A DNA stretch of 64,000 bases, from contig JANLWK010000242.1 of assembly GCA_031364505.1 (NCBI GenBank), positions 8,064-72,063 on the forward strand, in the 5' to 3' direction. The notes beneath the pieces were generated by a model, which had not been told where the DNA came from, made no database searches, and saw nothing but the letters and a program-made list of their open reading frames with translations. The translations under genes were made by a program, and so were the position numbers. This DNA is from JANLWK01 sp031364505 (GTDB lineage Bacteria > Eisenbacteria > RBG-16-71-46). Shown piece by piece: positions 1 to 10,700 of this stretch. Within the stretch, counting starts at the first letter, position 1; the number at the start of each line of letters is the position of its first letter.

Positions 1-62
1 TGGCGTCCAACAGGTTGGCGGGATTGGCGGAAGAATTGCTTTGAAACACGGCACTGTGGCCG
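1..62. other. Upstream flank, possible tail of an upstream gene
   Basis: No complete gene fits here. One frame starting at position 3 runs 13 codons and ends in TGA at 42-44, so this could be the C-terminal tail of a plus-strand gene cut by the window edge. Too little is visible to identify it. In many bacteria dxr precedes rseP, but nothing seen here proves that. Confidence 0.2.
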
Positions 63-79
63 CCCGACACCTCGTCGGG
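63..79 (+). terminator. Short GC hairpin, possible weak terminator
   Basis: CCCGAC (63-68) and GTCGGG (74-79) form a perfect 6-bp stem around the loop ACCTC, followed by TCTT at 80-83. It lies between a possible upstream stop codon at 42-44 and the rseP promoter, where a terminator would be expected. The U-tract is very short, so function is uncertain. Confidence 0.3.
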
Positions 80-81
80 TC

Positions 82-110
82 TTGACGTCGGACCTCAGGC
101 GACTTAGCCT
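82..110 (+). promoter_or_regulatory. Housekeeping promoter for rseP-tamA-tamB
   Basis: TTGACG at 82-87 (5 of 6 to the sigma-70 -35 consensus), a 17-nt spacer, and TAGCCT at 105-110 as -10. Transcription would start near 117, leaving a leader of about 30 nt that contains the AAGGAG ribosome site at 132-137. The same box pair recurs before several other operons in this window. Confidence 0.55.
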
Positions 111-146
111 GCTCCGAACTCGTTTTCGAACAAGGAGTTGTCCGCG

Positions 147-1514
147 ATGGGGAACATGGTGTTGCCGGGTGCCGTGCTGCTCGGGGTGGTCATTTTCGTC
201 CACGAGCTCGGCCATTTCCTGATGGCCAAGTGGCGCGGCGTGCGCGTGCTGCGCTTCGCGCTCGGATTCGGCCCGAAGCTGTGGGGCTTCACGCGAGGCG
301 AGACCGAGTACTGCCTGTGCTGGATTCCGCTCGGCGGATACGTGCAGATGGCGGGCGACCACCCGGACGAAGGCGGCGGCATGCCGGGCGGTCGCGACGA
401 GTTCCTGTCTCACCCATGGTTCGGCCGGGTGCTCATCGCCGTCGCGGGCCCGGCGGCGAACCTGGTCACCGCGTTCCTGCTGCTCGTGATTGTCGGGCTC
501 ATCGGCGTCACGTATCCCGACTATCCGAACCGCCTGGGTGCTACCCCCGACACCAGTGTCGCTGCGCGCCGGGGACTCCGCGAGGGCGACGCCATCGTGT
601 CGGTGGCGGGGAAGCCCACCGGTTCATGGGTCGAGATCTTCGTCCGCAACTCGGACACGAAGGCCGGAACGCCGGTCGAAGTCGTCGCGCGCGGCGCCGA
701 GGGGACCGTGACCATCCCGCTCACCGCCGAGCAGCGCGAGCCGTTCTTCTCGAGCCTCCGGCGCCCGTCCGATCCCCCGGTCGTGGGCGCCGTCGCCACG
801 GGCATGCCCGCCTACAAGGCCGGGATCAAGGAAGGCGATCGCATCCTGTCGGTCGGGGGCGCGCCGATCACGTCGTGGGACGAGCTGCCGCTCGCCTTCA
901 AGGGCCAGGTCGACCGGCCCGTGCGCATCCGGATCGTGCGCGACGGCCAGACGCGCGATCTCACCGTGACGCCGATGGACCCCGAGGGCCGCGGCCGCGA
1001 AAACGGACGCATCGGCATCGAGCCGCCGCGGCGCTCGATCTACACGGAACGCCACGGGCTCCTCGAGTCGGTGGATCTCGGGTTCCACGCGACGGGCTCG
1101 CTCGTCCAGTCGGTGTACGCCGGTATGTGGCTCACCGTGAGCCGTCCGCTCTACTACCGCGAGTACGTCGGCGGGCCGCTGTTCATCGCCCAGGCGGCCC
1201 GGCAACAGGCGCGCCGCGGCCTCGACTCCTATCTCCAGTTCATCGCGATGATCAACGTCGCGATCATGGCCTTCAACCTGCTCCCGCTGCCGGTCCTCGA
1301 CGGCGGCCACATCCTGCTCGCGCTGCTCGAAGCCGTCCGGCACCAGGCGATCTCGGCGCGCGCCTACCTGCGGTTCCAGAAGGTGGGACTCGTGGTGCTC
1401 GGCACGCTGCTGGTGATCATCCTGGCGAACGATCCGCTGCGGCTCGTGCAGCGGCACCGCGCCCTCGATCAGCGGCCGGCGAGCCCGGAGCGATCGGCGC
1501 CGGCGACGCCCTAG
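147..1514 (+). CDS. rseP: RIP metalloprotease RseP (site-2 protease)
   Basis: Inner-membrane zinc protease that cuts transmembrane anti-sigma factors and leftover signal peptides inside the membrane. The 455-residue protein opens with a membrane helix carrying the HELGH zinc site (H19, E20, H23). The second metal-site motif, LDGGH, lies in a C-terminal helix near residue 385. Two PDZ domains occupy roughly residues 115-200 and 205-285, as in E. coli RseP. Start: ATG 147 has AAGGAG 9 nt upstream, whereas the earlier in-frame TTG at 138 directly touches that site and is less likely. It is followed 55 nt later by tamA, so it probably forms an envelope-biogenesis operon. The PDZ sensing role is known for the family, not shown here. 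Confidence 0.95.
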   Translation: MGNMVLPGAVLLGVVIFVHELGHFLMAKWRGVRVLRFALGFGPKLWGFTRGETEYCLCWIPLGGYVQMAGDHPDEGGGMPGGRDEFLSHPWFGRVLIAVAGPAANLVTAFLLLVIVGLIGVTYPDYPNRLGATPDTSVAARRGLREGDAIVSVAGKPTGSWVEIFVRNSDTKAGTPVEVVARGAEGTVTIPLTAEQREPFFSSLRRPSDPPVVGAVATGMPAYKAGIKEGDRILSVGGAPITSWDELPLAFKGQVDRPVRIRIVRDGQTRDLTVTPMDPEGRGRENGRIGIEPPRRSIYTERHGLLESVDLGFHATGSLVQSVYAGMWLTVSRPLYYREYVGGPLFIAQAARQQARRGLDSYLQFIAMINVAIMAFNLLPLPVLDGGHILLALLEAVRHQAISARAYLRFQKVGLVVLGTLLVIILANDPLRLVQRHRALDQRPASPERSAPATP

Positions 1515-1569
1515 CGATGCGGCACGGCGGGCGACGGAACGCCCGGTTCGCGGCATACCGAGGAGCTTC

Positions 1570-3534
1570 ATGATCCGACGCCGCGCGCGCGCCATCCGAG
1601 GGCGGGCCGTGGCGACGCGGGTGCTGGCGCTGTTCGCGCTGACGGCGCTCGGGTGCGTCGCGGGCCCACGGAACGCGGCCGCCGACGGCGAATTCCCCAC
1701 CGAGTTGAAGACGATCGAGAAGCTCCGCTTCGAGGGGCGCCATCACGTGTCGCGCAAGGACCTCGTGTCGGTCCTCAAGACCCGCGCGCCCTCGATCTGG
1801 CCCTGGAGCAAGTCGCAATTCCTGCGGCTCGACTTCGTCCGCGCCGATACCGCGGCGATCGAGCAGGTCTACCACCAGCAGGGCTACCTCGACGTGCGGG
1901 CGCACGCGCGGCTCGACAAGGGCCGCCACAGTGACGGCCAGGTCGTGACGTTCGTGATCGAGGAGGGGCGCCGCAGCCGTATCGCCCGCGTCGACTTCCA
2001 GGGACTCGACGCCGTGCCCGAATCGCAGATCCGTCGCAAGCTCTACGCGCGGGCGGGCCGGCCGTTCAACCCGTTGTACGTGCTCGCCGACACCGTGCGC
2101 ATCGCCGACCTGTACCGCGAGAAGGGCTACCTGCCGGACGTCGGCGCGCTCGCGACGCGGCAGGGCGACTCGGTGTTCGTGCACTACGCTGTCGTCCAGG
2201 GCCCGCTCTACCGGTTCGGCCAGGCCAACCTGTCGTCGCCCGAGCAGATCCGCGTGAAGCAGCGGTTGATCCTGCGCGAGCTGGTCTACAAGCCGGGCGA
2301 GCCGTACAAGGCATCGCTCGTCCGGGAGTCGATCGAGCAGATCTACCGCACGGGACTGTTCAGCCAGGTGCAGATGACGCCGCTGCCGGACTCGACGAAC
2401 CGTGTCGTCGAGTTCGACCTGCGCGTGCGCGAGCGCCGGCCGCGCTGGCTCGACGCGGGTGTCGGCAGCGGCACGTCCGAGCGGCTGCGCTTCACCGGCG
2501 AATGGGGCCACCGCAATTTCAACGCCCGCGGCCTCCAGACGGTGCTGTCGTCCAAGACCGCGTTCGACGGACAGGCCAAGTTCCTGCTGGCGCGCGTCGA
2601 GGCGACGCTCTACGACCCGTGGGTGCTCGGCGCCCGCCGCCGCGGCCTGACGTCGATCTACTATGAAAACCGCCACGACCGGGCGAACCCGGATTACATC
2701 GTGCGGCAGGAGGGCCGCGGCGTGAGCTTCCAGATCCGCCGCGAGTACCGCAGCCTGACGCGCCTGCTCGTGACGCAGGACAACGCCTTCGTGCGCCAGC
2801 ACATCGACTTCACCGGCGCCATCCCCGACTCGGTGCGGGACTCGCTGATCCTCAACGTGCCGCCCCGCTACTCGACCCACCGGCTCCAGCTCGCGATTGA
2901 CCGCGACAGCCGGGACGACCCGATCAACCCGTTCCGCGGGTCGGTGGAGAACTTCTCGGCGGAAATCGCCGGCGGACCGTTCCGCGGCACCAGCAGCTTC
3001 ACGCGCATCCAGGCGGTGACCTCGTGGTACCGGACGGTGCGGCGCAACTCGGTGCTGGCGCTGCACGCGCGGGCGGGGGCCATCGACCCGTTCGGCAACG
3101 CCACGGCGTTCCTCCCCGGCGACGTGGACTCGCGCGTGGCGCGCGTGCCGATCGAGGACCGATTCCGGATCGGCGGCGTCAATACGTTGCGGGGATACAA
3201 CGAGAACGCCCTGCCGGCCTTGGGCGGCCTGGCCCTGATCCAGGCCAACGTCGAGGTCCGGATGCCGCTCAAGGGCCCGCTGGGCCTCGAGGTCTTCGGG
3301 GATGCCGGGAATGTCTGGGCGCGGCCGTCGTATGTTCGTGCGGGGGACTTCAAGGTGAGCTTCAGCAACGAGCCCTACGATCCGGGTGACCTGCGGGTCG
3401 TCGGGGGCGTGGGGCTGAGGCTCAACACGCCGGTCGGTCCGTTGCGTTTCGACGTGAGCTGGTCGGCGCGGCCCGATCCGCCGCAGCGCGACCGGAAGCC
3501 CCGGACGCAGTTCGCCATCGGCCCGGCCTTCTGA
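1570..3534 (+). CDS. tamA: TamA/BamA-family outer membrane protein (Omp85)
   Basis: Outer-membrane barrel of the Omp85 family that helps insert or export beta-barrel and surface proteins. The 654-residue protein has an N-terminal export signal, three apparent POTRA repeats (about residues 47-130, 135-205, 210-285) and a C-terminal 16-strand-type barrel. The barrel contains an LRGY motif (VNTLRGY, near residue 540), equivalent to VRGF, and ends in phenylalanine, the usual Bam recognition signal. Three POTRAs rather than five, plus a TamB gene starting within about 25 nt, favour TamA over BamA, although position after rseP is typical of bamA. The signal region contains a cysteine in a poor lipobox context, so lipidation is unlikely. 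Confidence 0.85.
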   Translation: MIRRRARAIRGRAVATRVLALFALTALGCVAGPRNAAADGEFPTELKTIEKLRFEGRHHVSRKDLVSVLKTRAPSIWPWSKSQFLRLDFVRADTAAIEQVYHQQGYLDVRAHARLDKGRHSDGQVVTFVIEEGRRSRIARVDFQGLDAVPESQIRRKLYARAGRPFNPLYVLADTVRIADLYREKGYLPDVGALATRQGDSVFVHYAVVQGPLYRFGQANLSSPEQIRVKQRLILRELVYKPGEPYKASLVRESIEQIYRTGLFSQVQMTPLPDSTNRVVEFDLRVRERRPRWLDAGVGSGTSERLRFTGEWGHRNFNARGLQTVLSSKTAFDGQAKFLLARVEATLYDPWVLGARRRGLTSIYYENRHDRANPDYIVRQEGRGVSFQIRREYRSLTRLLVTQDNAFVRQHIDFTGAIPDSVRDSLILNVPPRYSTHRLQLAIDRDSRDDPINPFRGSVENFSAEIAGGPFRGTSSFTRIQAVTSWYRTVRRNSVLALHARAGAIDPFGNATAFLPGDVDSRVARVPIEDRFRIGGVNTLRGYNENALPALGGLALIQANVEVRMPLKGPLGLEVFGDAGNVWARPSYVRAGDFKVSFSNEPYDPGDLRVVGGVGLRLNTPVGPLRFDVSWSARPDPPQRDRKPRTQFAIGPAF

Positions 3535-3559
3535 TGTGGACTCGCATGAGCGCATCCCG

Positions 3560-6500
3560 ATGAACGCATCGCACATGAATCCACCGGCGCCTCCGGATCC
3601 CGAGCAGCCGCACGGGCTGGTCGAGGAGCTGAAGCACGACATCGAGGAGGCCGTCGAGCACGTGCCACCCCGCGTGCGGTGGACCGTGCGCAAGCTCGTG
3701 CTGCTCGCGGTCGCGATCCTGATCGGGCTGATCATCGTCGGTGTGGCGTCGGTCATCCTCTACTACATGAATCGCACCGAGCTCGCCGCCCACGAGCTGA
3801 CGCTGTTCCTGAACCACACACTCGCCACGCGCAGCAACGTGCGCATCGAGGTGTCGGACATCCGCGGCAACCCGTTCCGCCAGGTGCGGCTCGTGAATCC
3901 CCGCGTCGTGTTCCGTGACGGCGGGGCGCCGCTGCTCGAGGCGCCGTACATCGACCTCGGCTACTCGCCGATGTCGCTGCTCAGGCCCGGGAACGAGAGC
4001 GTCAACATGGTGGTCGAATCGCCGGTCGTCCGCCTCGCGCGGAACCCCGACGGGTCCCTGCGCGTCCCCACGTGGAAGACGTCGGGGAAGATCGGCAAGC
4101 CGCGCGCCTTCGGCATGCACCTGAGGCTCCGGAACGGGCTCATCATGCTGCCGCGGAAGGACGGGCGGGTCGAGGGGCTCGATCTCGACGTATTGCTCTC
4201 GACCGGTCCCCAGACGCACGCGCTGGTCAAGTCGCTGCGCTGGAGACGCGGGCCGTTCGAGACGCGTTCGCTCGAGCTGGCGGGCGAGATCAGCGCCGGC
4301 GACAGCGTGCGGTTCGACGTCCGCCGCCTGCGCACCGAGGACGCCGAACTGTCGGCCGTGGGCGGGTGGCTCAAGGGGGAACGCGGCAAGGACGTGCACC
4401 TGACGCTCGACCGCATGCGCTGGACCTGGCTCGCGCGCGTGACCGGCAACCACGCCTTCGACGTGCCCGGCGAGGTCAGGGCCCGCGTGAACGTGCGCGC
4501 CGACTCGGTGAGCCGCGGCGACTTCACGGCGACGCTCACGTGGGACGGCCTGCCGTTCGAGGGTGAGGGCGGCTTCACCTGGAGCGCCGGGCAACTGCGC
4601 ATCGAGCCGCTCGCGGCGCGCTCGCCCGCCGGCCAGCTGCGCGGTTTCGCCGACTGGTCGCGCGCCGGCTGGGACGTGGGTGGCGACGTGCGCGACGGCC
4701 ATCCCGAGCGCTGGGAAGCGATCGGCGTGCCGGGCTGGCCCGAAGGCAACGTCGCGGGGCGCTTCACCTACTCCGTCCAGACCCACAACCACGTCTCGAA
4801 CGGCACGCTGACGGCGCGCGTCCTGGACTCCGAACTGTCGGGCTGGCGCATCGACTCGTGCGCCGTGACGGCCGACCTGCCCGCGCACGGCGTGCGCACG
4901 TTCGACGTGCTCGCCGCGCGGCGCGGCGGCCACTTCGCGCTCAAGGGGTTGACGACCGAGCACGGCTGGCGCGGCGACTACCGCGTCGCCGGCCTGCCGC
5001 TCGACGAATGGCCGGACGGCCGGGTCTCGGGCATCCACGGCATGCTGGAGTCCGGCGCGGGAACGGTCGAGGCCGTGGGCGGCGGACGCCTGAACGTCAC
5101 CGGGGACCTGGTGGGCGCCGGTACGGACTGGCTCGGGATGCACTCCGCGCGGTGGCGGTTGCACCAGGTCAACGGCGCCTTGCTGCCGGCGCCCGATCTC
5201 ACGAGCTCGGTCCAGCTCGAGGACATGATGTTCCTCGGCGTCCACTGGGACAGTGCCGCGAGCCCGATCCACCTCGGCGACCGCACGCTCGACCTGCTCG
5301 GCTCGCGCGTGTGGGCCGGCGACACGCTGCTCGACCTGTCGGGCCGCGCGGGCTGGAGTGCCGCGGGCTGGCAGCTCGACCTCGATCGCGCCTCGGCGCG
5401 CAGCCACCAGTTCCAGTGGAACGCGGTGCCGCCGGCGCGGTTCAGCGGCGACGCCACCGGCGTGACGTTCCGGCGGCTCGAGGCCCGCGACGGCGCGGCC
5501 GGGATCACGGTCACGGGACGATGGGCGGCGCCCGGCGGGAGCTACGACTGGGAGGGCCGCCTGCGCGACGTGGACCTCGCGCACATCGGCCTCCCCGAGT
5601 CGTGGGGGCTCGGCGGCCGCGTCACCGGCACGCTCACCGTCGACGGCACGTCCGGTGACCCGCGCTGGGCATTCAGCGGCATGGGCGGCTCGCCGGCGTT
5701 CGGTGGTCATCGCGGCGACTCGCTGGCGATCAGCGTCTCGGGTTCGCAGCACCGCGTCGACCTCGGCCGCGGCATGTTCCGCCTGGGCGACGGGACCATC
5801 GACGCGCACGCGCGGTTCAACGATCTCGCCGCCGCGTGGCCGGACTCGCTGACCGGCACGGCGGTGACTCGCTGGCTCGGCACGGCGCGAGCGTGGGACG
5901 GCGCGATGGAGCTCCACGCGATGCCGATCGAGCGCGTGACCGGGCTCAACCCGGCGTCGCAGGGGTGGACGGGCCCGATGAGCGGGACCGTCACGATCGG
6001 CGGCAGCCCGGCGAGCCCCCGGCTCGACGTGCGCGCCTCGGTGGCGCCGCTGGGCTGGCGCGACTTCAGCATCGAGCGCATCGAGGCGGTGGCGCACTAC
6101 GCGGACGACCGGCTCCGGATCGAGCGGCTGAGCGCCGCGCGCGACCAGCTCGAGTCGTCGGCGGACGGTGAGATCCCGATGCACCTGTCGTTCCGCGAAC
6201 CGTCGCGACTGCTCGACGAGCCGATGCACCTGAAGGCGCAGATCCGGAACGGCGACCTGAAGCTGCTGCCGCGTCTGGTGCCGCAGATCGGCTCGGCGTC
6301 GGGGAGCGTCTCGGCCGAGCTGAACATCCTCGGCACCGCGCGAAAGCCCGACTTCGACGGCACGGCGAGCGTGAGCGGCGCCTCGCTGCGGCTGGCGGGC
6401 CGCGACGAAGTGCTCGACCACGTCTCGGCGCACTTCCGCATGCAGCGCTCGCGGGTCACCCTCGACACGCTGACGGCGCGGCAGGGCGAGCACGGGCGGC

Positions 6501-7594
6501 TCACCGCGCACGGCGCGCTCACGCTCGACGGGTTCGCGATGAAGGCCTACCGCATCGATCTCGCGATGCGCGAGTTCACCGCCAACGAGCCCGGCGTCTA
6601 TGCCGTCCAGTTCGATGGCGACTTCGCGGTGACCGACGGCAGCGTCGTGCGCGGCCAGGTGCTGCCGTACGTCACGGGTCGGGCGCTGGTCCGGCGCGGC
6701 GTGATCCTGATCGACTTCGCGAACCAGACCGAGGCCGAGCAGCTCGCGGCGTCCAACCCGCCCCTCTACTGGCTCTACAAGGTGGACGTCAACGCGCCGA
6801 GCAACCTGCGCTGGCAGCCGCCGGATGGCGACATCGAGTTCAGCGCCGACCTGACCGCCGAGCAGACGCCGACCGAGCTACGGCTGTTCGGCGAGATGAC
6901 CGCGGTGCGCGGCACGTACTACTTCCTCAGCAACCGGTTCGCCATCGATCACGCGACGATCACGTACGACAACGTGGGGGGCGTGAACCCGAGTCTCGAC
7001 GCCGTGGCGACGACGCACATCGTGCCCACCGGGCTGGAAAAGGAAACGCCCCACGACGTGACCGTCACGATCAGCGGCCGGGCCCGCGAGCCGTCGATCG
7101 CGTTCGAGAGCCAGCCGGCCGACTGGGACCAGAACGAGATCCTGCGCCAGCTCACCGTCGGCCGGTTCGTGTCCAAGCAGGGAGTCGCCCAGGGTGACCC
7201 GTTCGACAACTACCTGACGCGCGCGATCAACCGGACGCTGTCGGCGGAAGTGTCCAGGGCGTTCAAGGGCTACGTGAACGAGTGGGTGATCGATCGGGAG
7301 CAGGGCGGCCTGTTCGGCGGGCAGGGCGAGGTGATCCTCGGCGTGGGCAGCCAGGTCACGCGCAACCTGATGCTGCGCTACCGCCAGCGTGTGCCGGGGC
7401 TCGGGCGTGAGACCGTGACGACCTCGACGACCAGCACCCCGTTCGAGCGCGACCTGGAGGCCGAATACCGCCTCAACCGGTTCTTCATCATCAGTTCGGA
7501 GCTCACCCAGCGCCGCTCGCTGTCGGGCAACACGACGACGACGTCGACGACGCCGGACTTCAACATCAATCTCAAGGCGCGCTGGGAGTATTGA
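3560..7594 (+). CDS. tamB: TamB-like translocation/assembly protein (DUF490)
   Basis: Large periplasm-spanning protein anchored in the inner membrane; TamB-family proteins partner TamA and are implicated in barrel assembly and in moving phospholipid to the outer membrane. About 1344 residues: a short cytoplasmic N-terminus rich in acidic residues, one transmembrane helix near residues 55-78, a long repetitive beta-rich region typical of the beta-taco groove, and a conserved C-terminal DUF490 domain (about 1000-1344) that ends in an aromatic residue. The start is uncertain: GTG 3536, ATG 3560 and ATG 3575 are all in frame and none has a clear ribosome site. It begins almost directly after tamA stops, which implies translational coupling. 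Confidence 0.88.
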   Translation: MNASHMNPPAPPDPEQPHGLVEELKHDIEEAVEHVPPRVRWTVRKLVLLAVAILIGLIIVGVASVILYYMNRTELAAHELTLFLNHTLATRSNVRIEVSDIRGNPFRQVRLVNPRVVFRDGGAPLLEAPYIDLGYSPMSLLRPGNESVNMVVESPVVRLARNPDGSLRVPTWKTSGKIGKPRAFGMHLRLRNGLIMLPRKDGRVEGLDLDVLLSTGPQTHALVKSLRWRRGPFETRSLELAGEISAGDSVRFDVRRLRTEDAELSAVGGWLKGERGKDVHLTLDRMRWTWLARVTGNHAFDVPGEVRARVNVRADSVSRGDFTATLTWDGLPFEGEGGFTWSAGQLRIEPLAARSPAGQLRGFADWSRAGWDVGGDVRDGHPERWEAIGVPGWPEGNVAGRFTYSVQTHNHVSNGTLTARVLDSELSGWRIDSCAVTADLPAHGVRTFDVLAARRGGHFALKGLTTEHGWRGDYRVAGLPLDEWPDGRVSGIHGMLESGAGTVEAVGGGRLNVTGDLVGAGTDWLGMHSARWRLHQVNGALLPAPDLTSSVQLEDMMFLGVHWDSAASPIHLGDRTLDLLGSRVWAGDTLLDLSGRAGWSAAGWQLDLDRASARSHQFQWNAVPPARFSGDATGVTFRRLEARDGAAGITVTGRWAAPGGSYDWEGRLRDVDLAHIGLPESWGLGGRVTGTLTVDGTSGDPRWAFSGMGGSPAFGGHRGDSLAISVSGSQHRVDLGRGMFRLGDGTIDAHARFNDLAAAWPDSLTGTAVTRWLGTARAWDGAMELHAMPIERVTGLNPASQGWTGPMSGTVTIGGSPASPRLDVRASVAPLGWRDFSIERIEAVAHYADDRLRIERLSAARDQLESSADGEIPMHLSFREPSRLLDEPMHLKAQIRNGDLKLLPRLVPQIGSASGSVSAELNILGTARKPDFDGTASVSGASLRLAGRDEVLDHVSAHFRMQRSRVTLDTLTARQGEHGRLTAHGALTLDGFAMKAYRIDLAMREFTANEPGVYAVQFDGDFAVTDGSVVRGQVLPYVTGRALVRRGVILIDFANQTEAEQLAASNPPLYWLYKVDVNAPSNLRWQPPDGDIEFSADLTAEQTPTELRLFGEMTAVRGTYYFLSNRFAIDHATITYDNVGGVNPSLDAVATTHIVPTGLEKETPHDVTVTISGRAREPSIAFESQPADWDQNEILRQLTVGRFVSKQGVAQGDPFDNYLTRAINRTLSAEVSRAFKGYVNEWVIDREQGGLFGGQGEVILGVGSQVTRNLMLRYRQRVPGLGRETVTTSTTSTPFERDLEAEYRLNRFFIISSELTQRRSLSGNTTTTSTTPDFNINLKARWEY

Positions 7595-7608
7595 CCCCGG
7601 CGCCGGTG

Positions 7609-7629
7609 CCGTCGCGGGCGACGCGACGG
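7609..7629 (+). terminator. 8-bp hairpin after tamB
   Basis: CCGTCGCG (7609-7616) pairs perfectly with CGCGACGG (7622-7629) around the loop GGCGA, 15 nt after the tamB stop. No U-tract follows, so it may be an mRNA 3-prime end structure or a Rho-assisted stop rather than a classical intrinsic terminator. Confidence 0.35.
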
Positions 7630-7660
7630 ACCCGGGACCGGCGGCGCGGTGTACACTGTG

Positions 7661-7683
7661 GAGGGCTCCTCAGGGGAGCCTTC
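7661..7683 (+). promoter_or_regulatory. 9-bp hairpin in the leader of the surface protease gene
   Basis: GAGGGCTCC (7661-7669) pairs with GGAGCCTTC (7675-7683), one G-U pair included, around a 5-nt loop. It sits 31 nt before the ATG at 7715 and just after a possible -10 box TACACT (7652-7657) that has no good -35. It could protect the 5-prime end of the next transcript or end the preceding one. Confidence 0.3.
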
Positions 7684-7714
7684 GTTCCGGCCGGGACGGC
7701 GAAAGGGTCCAGAC

Positions 7715-10700
7715 ATGATGCAGAGAGGGTGGGGCCTCGCGTGGGTCCTCCTGTTCCTCCTCGTGCCGGCCGCGGCACACGCCCAGTACTTCGGGCAGAA
7801 CAAGGTTCAGTACAACCGCTACGACTGGAAGTCGATCGAGTCCGATCACTTCGAGGTTTACTTCTATGCGGGGCTCGACAGCCTCGCGATGCGGGTGCTC
7901 GACCTGGCCGAGAAGACGAACGTCGTGCTGTCGAAGCGGATGGGACACTCACTGGGCCGCAAGGTCCCCATCATCCTCTACGGGTCGCACAACGACTTCT
8001 CGCAGACGAACGTCACGCCCGAGCTGATCGGTGGGGGCACGGGCGGCTTCACCGAGGTGCTGCGCAACCGCGTCGTGCTGCCGTTCACCGGCTCGTACGA
8101 AGATCTGAGACACGTCGTCGTCCACGAGCTGACGCACGCGTTCATGTTCGACATGCTGTACCAGGGCTCGGCCGCGGCCCTCATCGCCCGCCAGAGCTTC
8201 TACAACGTGCCGCTGTGGTTCGCCGAGGGCATGGCCGAGTACTTCTCGCTCGGCATGGAATCGAACGCCGAGATCTTCCTGCGGGACGGCACGGTCGAGG
8301 GGTACCTGCCGCCGCTCCCGTACTCGGGCGGCTACATCGTCTACAAGCAGGGGCAGTCGGCGGTCAGCTACCTGGTCCGCCGCTACGGCGAGGACCGGCT
8401 GCGCGACGTGCTGCGCCGGGCGCGCCAGATGCGCAACTTCGAGCGGGCGTTCGAGAAGAGCGTCGGGCTCTCCGAGTCCAAGTTCGACGAGCAGTGGCGC
8501 ACGTGGCTGCGCAAGCAGTACTGGCCGACGGTGGCGACCAAGGATTCGCCCGAGCAGTTCGCCCGCCGGCTCACCGACCACCGCAAGGACGAGAGCGTGC
8601 TGAACACCGCACCCGCGATCTCGCCCCAGGGCGACCGCGTCGCGTTCTTCTCGGACCGGCGGCAGTACACCGACGTCTACATCCTGTCGGCACTCGACGG
8701 GAAGCTGCTGCGGCGCGTCATCCGCGGCGAGCGCAACGTCCAGTTCGAGAGCATCCCGTCGTTCCGCAGCACGATGTCCTGGTCCCGCGACGGCCGCCGG
8801 CTCGCGCTCACGGCGAAGAGCGGCGGGCGCGACGTGCTCTACGTGGTGAACGCCGACGACGGACACGTCCAGAAGCGCATCGAGCTGCCGTGCGAGGCCC
8901 TCTACGACCCGGCATGGTCGCCCGTGAGCGACTCGATCGTCGTCGCGGGCGTCGATCAGGGCCGCTCCGACCTGTGGGTCGTGGACGTCGCCTCGGGCGC
9001 GTCGCATCGCATCACCGACGACGCCTACGACGAGAAGAGCCCGACGTGGTCGCCGGACGGAACGCAGCTGGCGTTCTCGTCCGACCGCCTGGCGCCCGTC
9101 GTCCTCCATCCGGAGCGCCATCAACTCGGCTTCGGCCGCTACGGGCTGTTCACGCTCGACCTCGCGGGCGGCGCCGTGCGCCCGCTGCTCGATACCGCGG
9201 GTGACGACCGGTCGCCGGCCTGGTCGCCCGACGGGCGGCTCGTGGCGTTCGTGTCGGATTACACCGGTGCGCCGAACATCTTCGTGTTCGACCGCGACGA
9301 CTCCAGCGTGACCCAGCTCACCGACGTGCTGGGCGGCGTCGAGAGCCTGTCGTGGTCGCGGCAGAACGACCGGCTGGTGTTCTCGGCCTACAACCGCGGC
9401 GGCTACGACCTGTTCGCGGTGCGCGAGCCGCTGTCGTCGGCCGGCGTGCTGACCCGGCTCCGCCGCGCCCATCCGGCGGCGGCGCGCACGCTCGCGGCAC
9501 TGCACGACGAGGCGCGCGACTCGACGGCGACGCCCCCGTCGCACGCGGCACTGACGATGGCGTGGAACGACTCGCTCGCCTTCGAGCCGTCGAACGCCGC
9601 GGAGGCGAAACCGGCCCAGCGCGATACCCTGCGGCTCGACCGGCTCGAGCCCGGCCCGGACCCGGGATGGGCGCGCGGCGGCCCGCAGCCGTTCCCCGCG
9701 CTGCCCGACACCGTGCGCCCGCTCGCCACGCGCGTCCCGCTCCAGGAGACCGGCGGCCCGTTCGCCCTGCCGGACTCCGTGCTCGGACAGCGGGCCTCGC
9801 CGTACCGCCCGCGGCTGGGCCCCGACTACGGCGGCGGCTCGTTCTATGCCGCGACGGGCTACGGATTCATCGGCTCGATGCAGTTCCAGTTCGCCGACTT
9901 CCTCGGCAACCACAGCCTGTTCGTCGCCACCGACGTGTTCACGAACTCGCTGCAGGAAACGAACGCGCTCGCGATCTACAGCTACCTGCCGCGGCGCTGG
10001 GACTATTCCGTCGGGGTGTTCCACTTCAAGGACTACTTCGACTCGCCGGTGTCGTCGCTGGGCGAGTCGTTCGGCGCCTCGCGGCTGTTCTCGGAGCGGA
10101 ACTACGGCGCGCTCGCCTCGGTGTCGTACCCGTTCGATCGCTTCCATCGCGCGGAGTTCGGCCTGACCCAGACGTTCCTCGAGCGCCAGTTCTTCGCCGA
10201 GGACGGCTTCGGCGGCGTCTTCGAGACGGACCGCCAGTTCCGCTCGGTGACGGCGCCGTCGGTGTCGCTCGTCGGCGACAACGCGCTGGTGGGTTACTAC
10301 GGCCCGGTGAACGGCCAGCGCTACAACCTGACGTTCAGCCCGGCGCTCGACGTGTTTCCCAACGCGCTCGTGTACGAGACCGCCACGCTCGACGCGCGCC
10401 GCTACTGGGACCTGACGCGCGGATACACGTTCTACGGCCGCGTGCTGAGCGGCTACAGCGGCGGCAAGAGTCCGCAGACGTTCCGCGTCGGCGGCTACTC
10501 CACGCTGCGCGGATACCCGAACTTCGACATCCTGGCCTCGCGGCTCGCGATGCTCACGCTCGAGTTCCGCTTTCCGTTCATCCAGCAACTGGGGCTGGTG
10601 GGACCGCTGCCGCTCGGCATGTTCAACCTGCGGGGTGCCGTGTTCGGCGATGTCGGCGCGACGTGGAACAAGGACCAGACACTCCGCGTGTCGCACGTCG

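Noticed and set aside
138..146. TTG start for rseP
   Set aside because: It touches the AAGGAG site. ATG 147 has the right 9-nt spacing.
1630..1660. Lipobox in the TamA signal region
   Set aside because: The residues before the cysteine do not fit, and an Omp85 barrel is not usually a lipoprotein.
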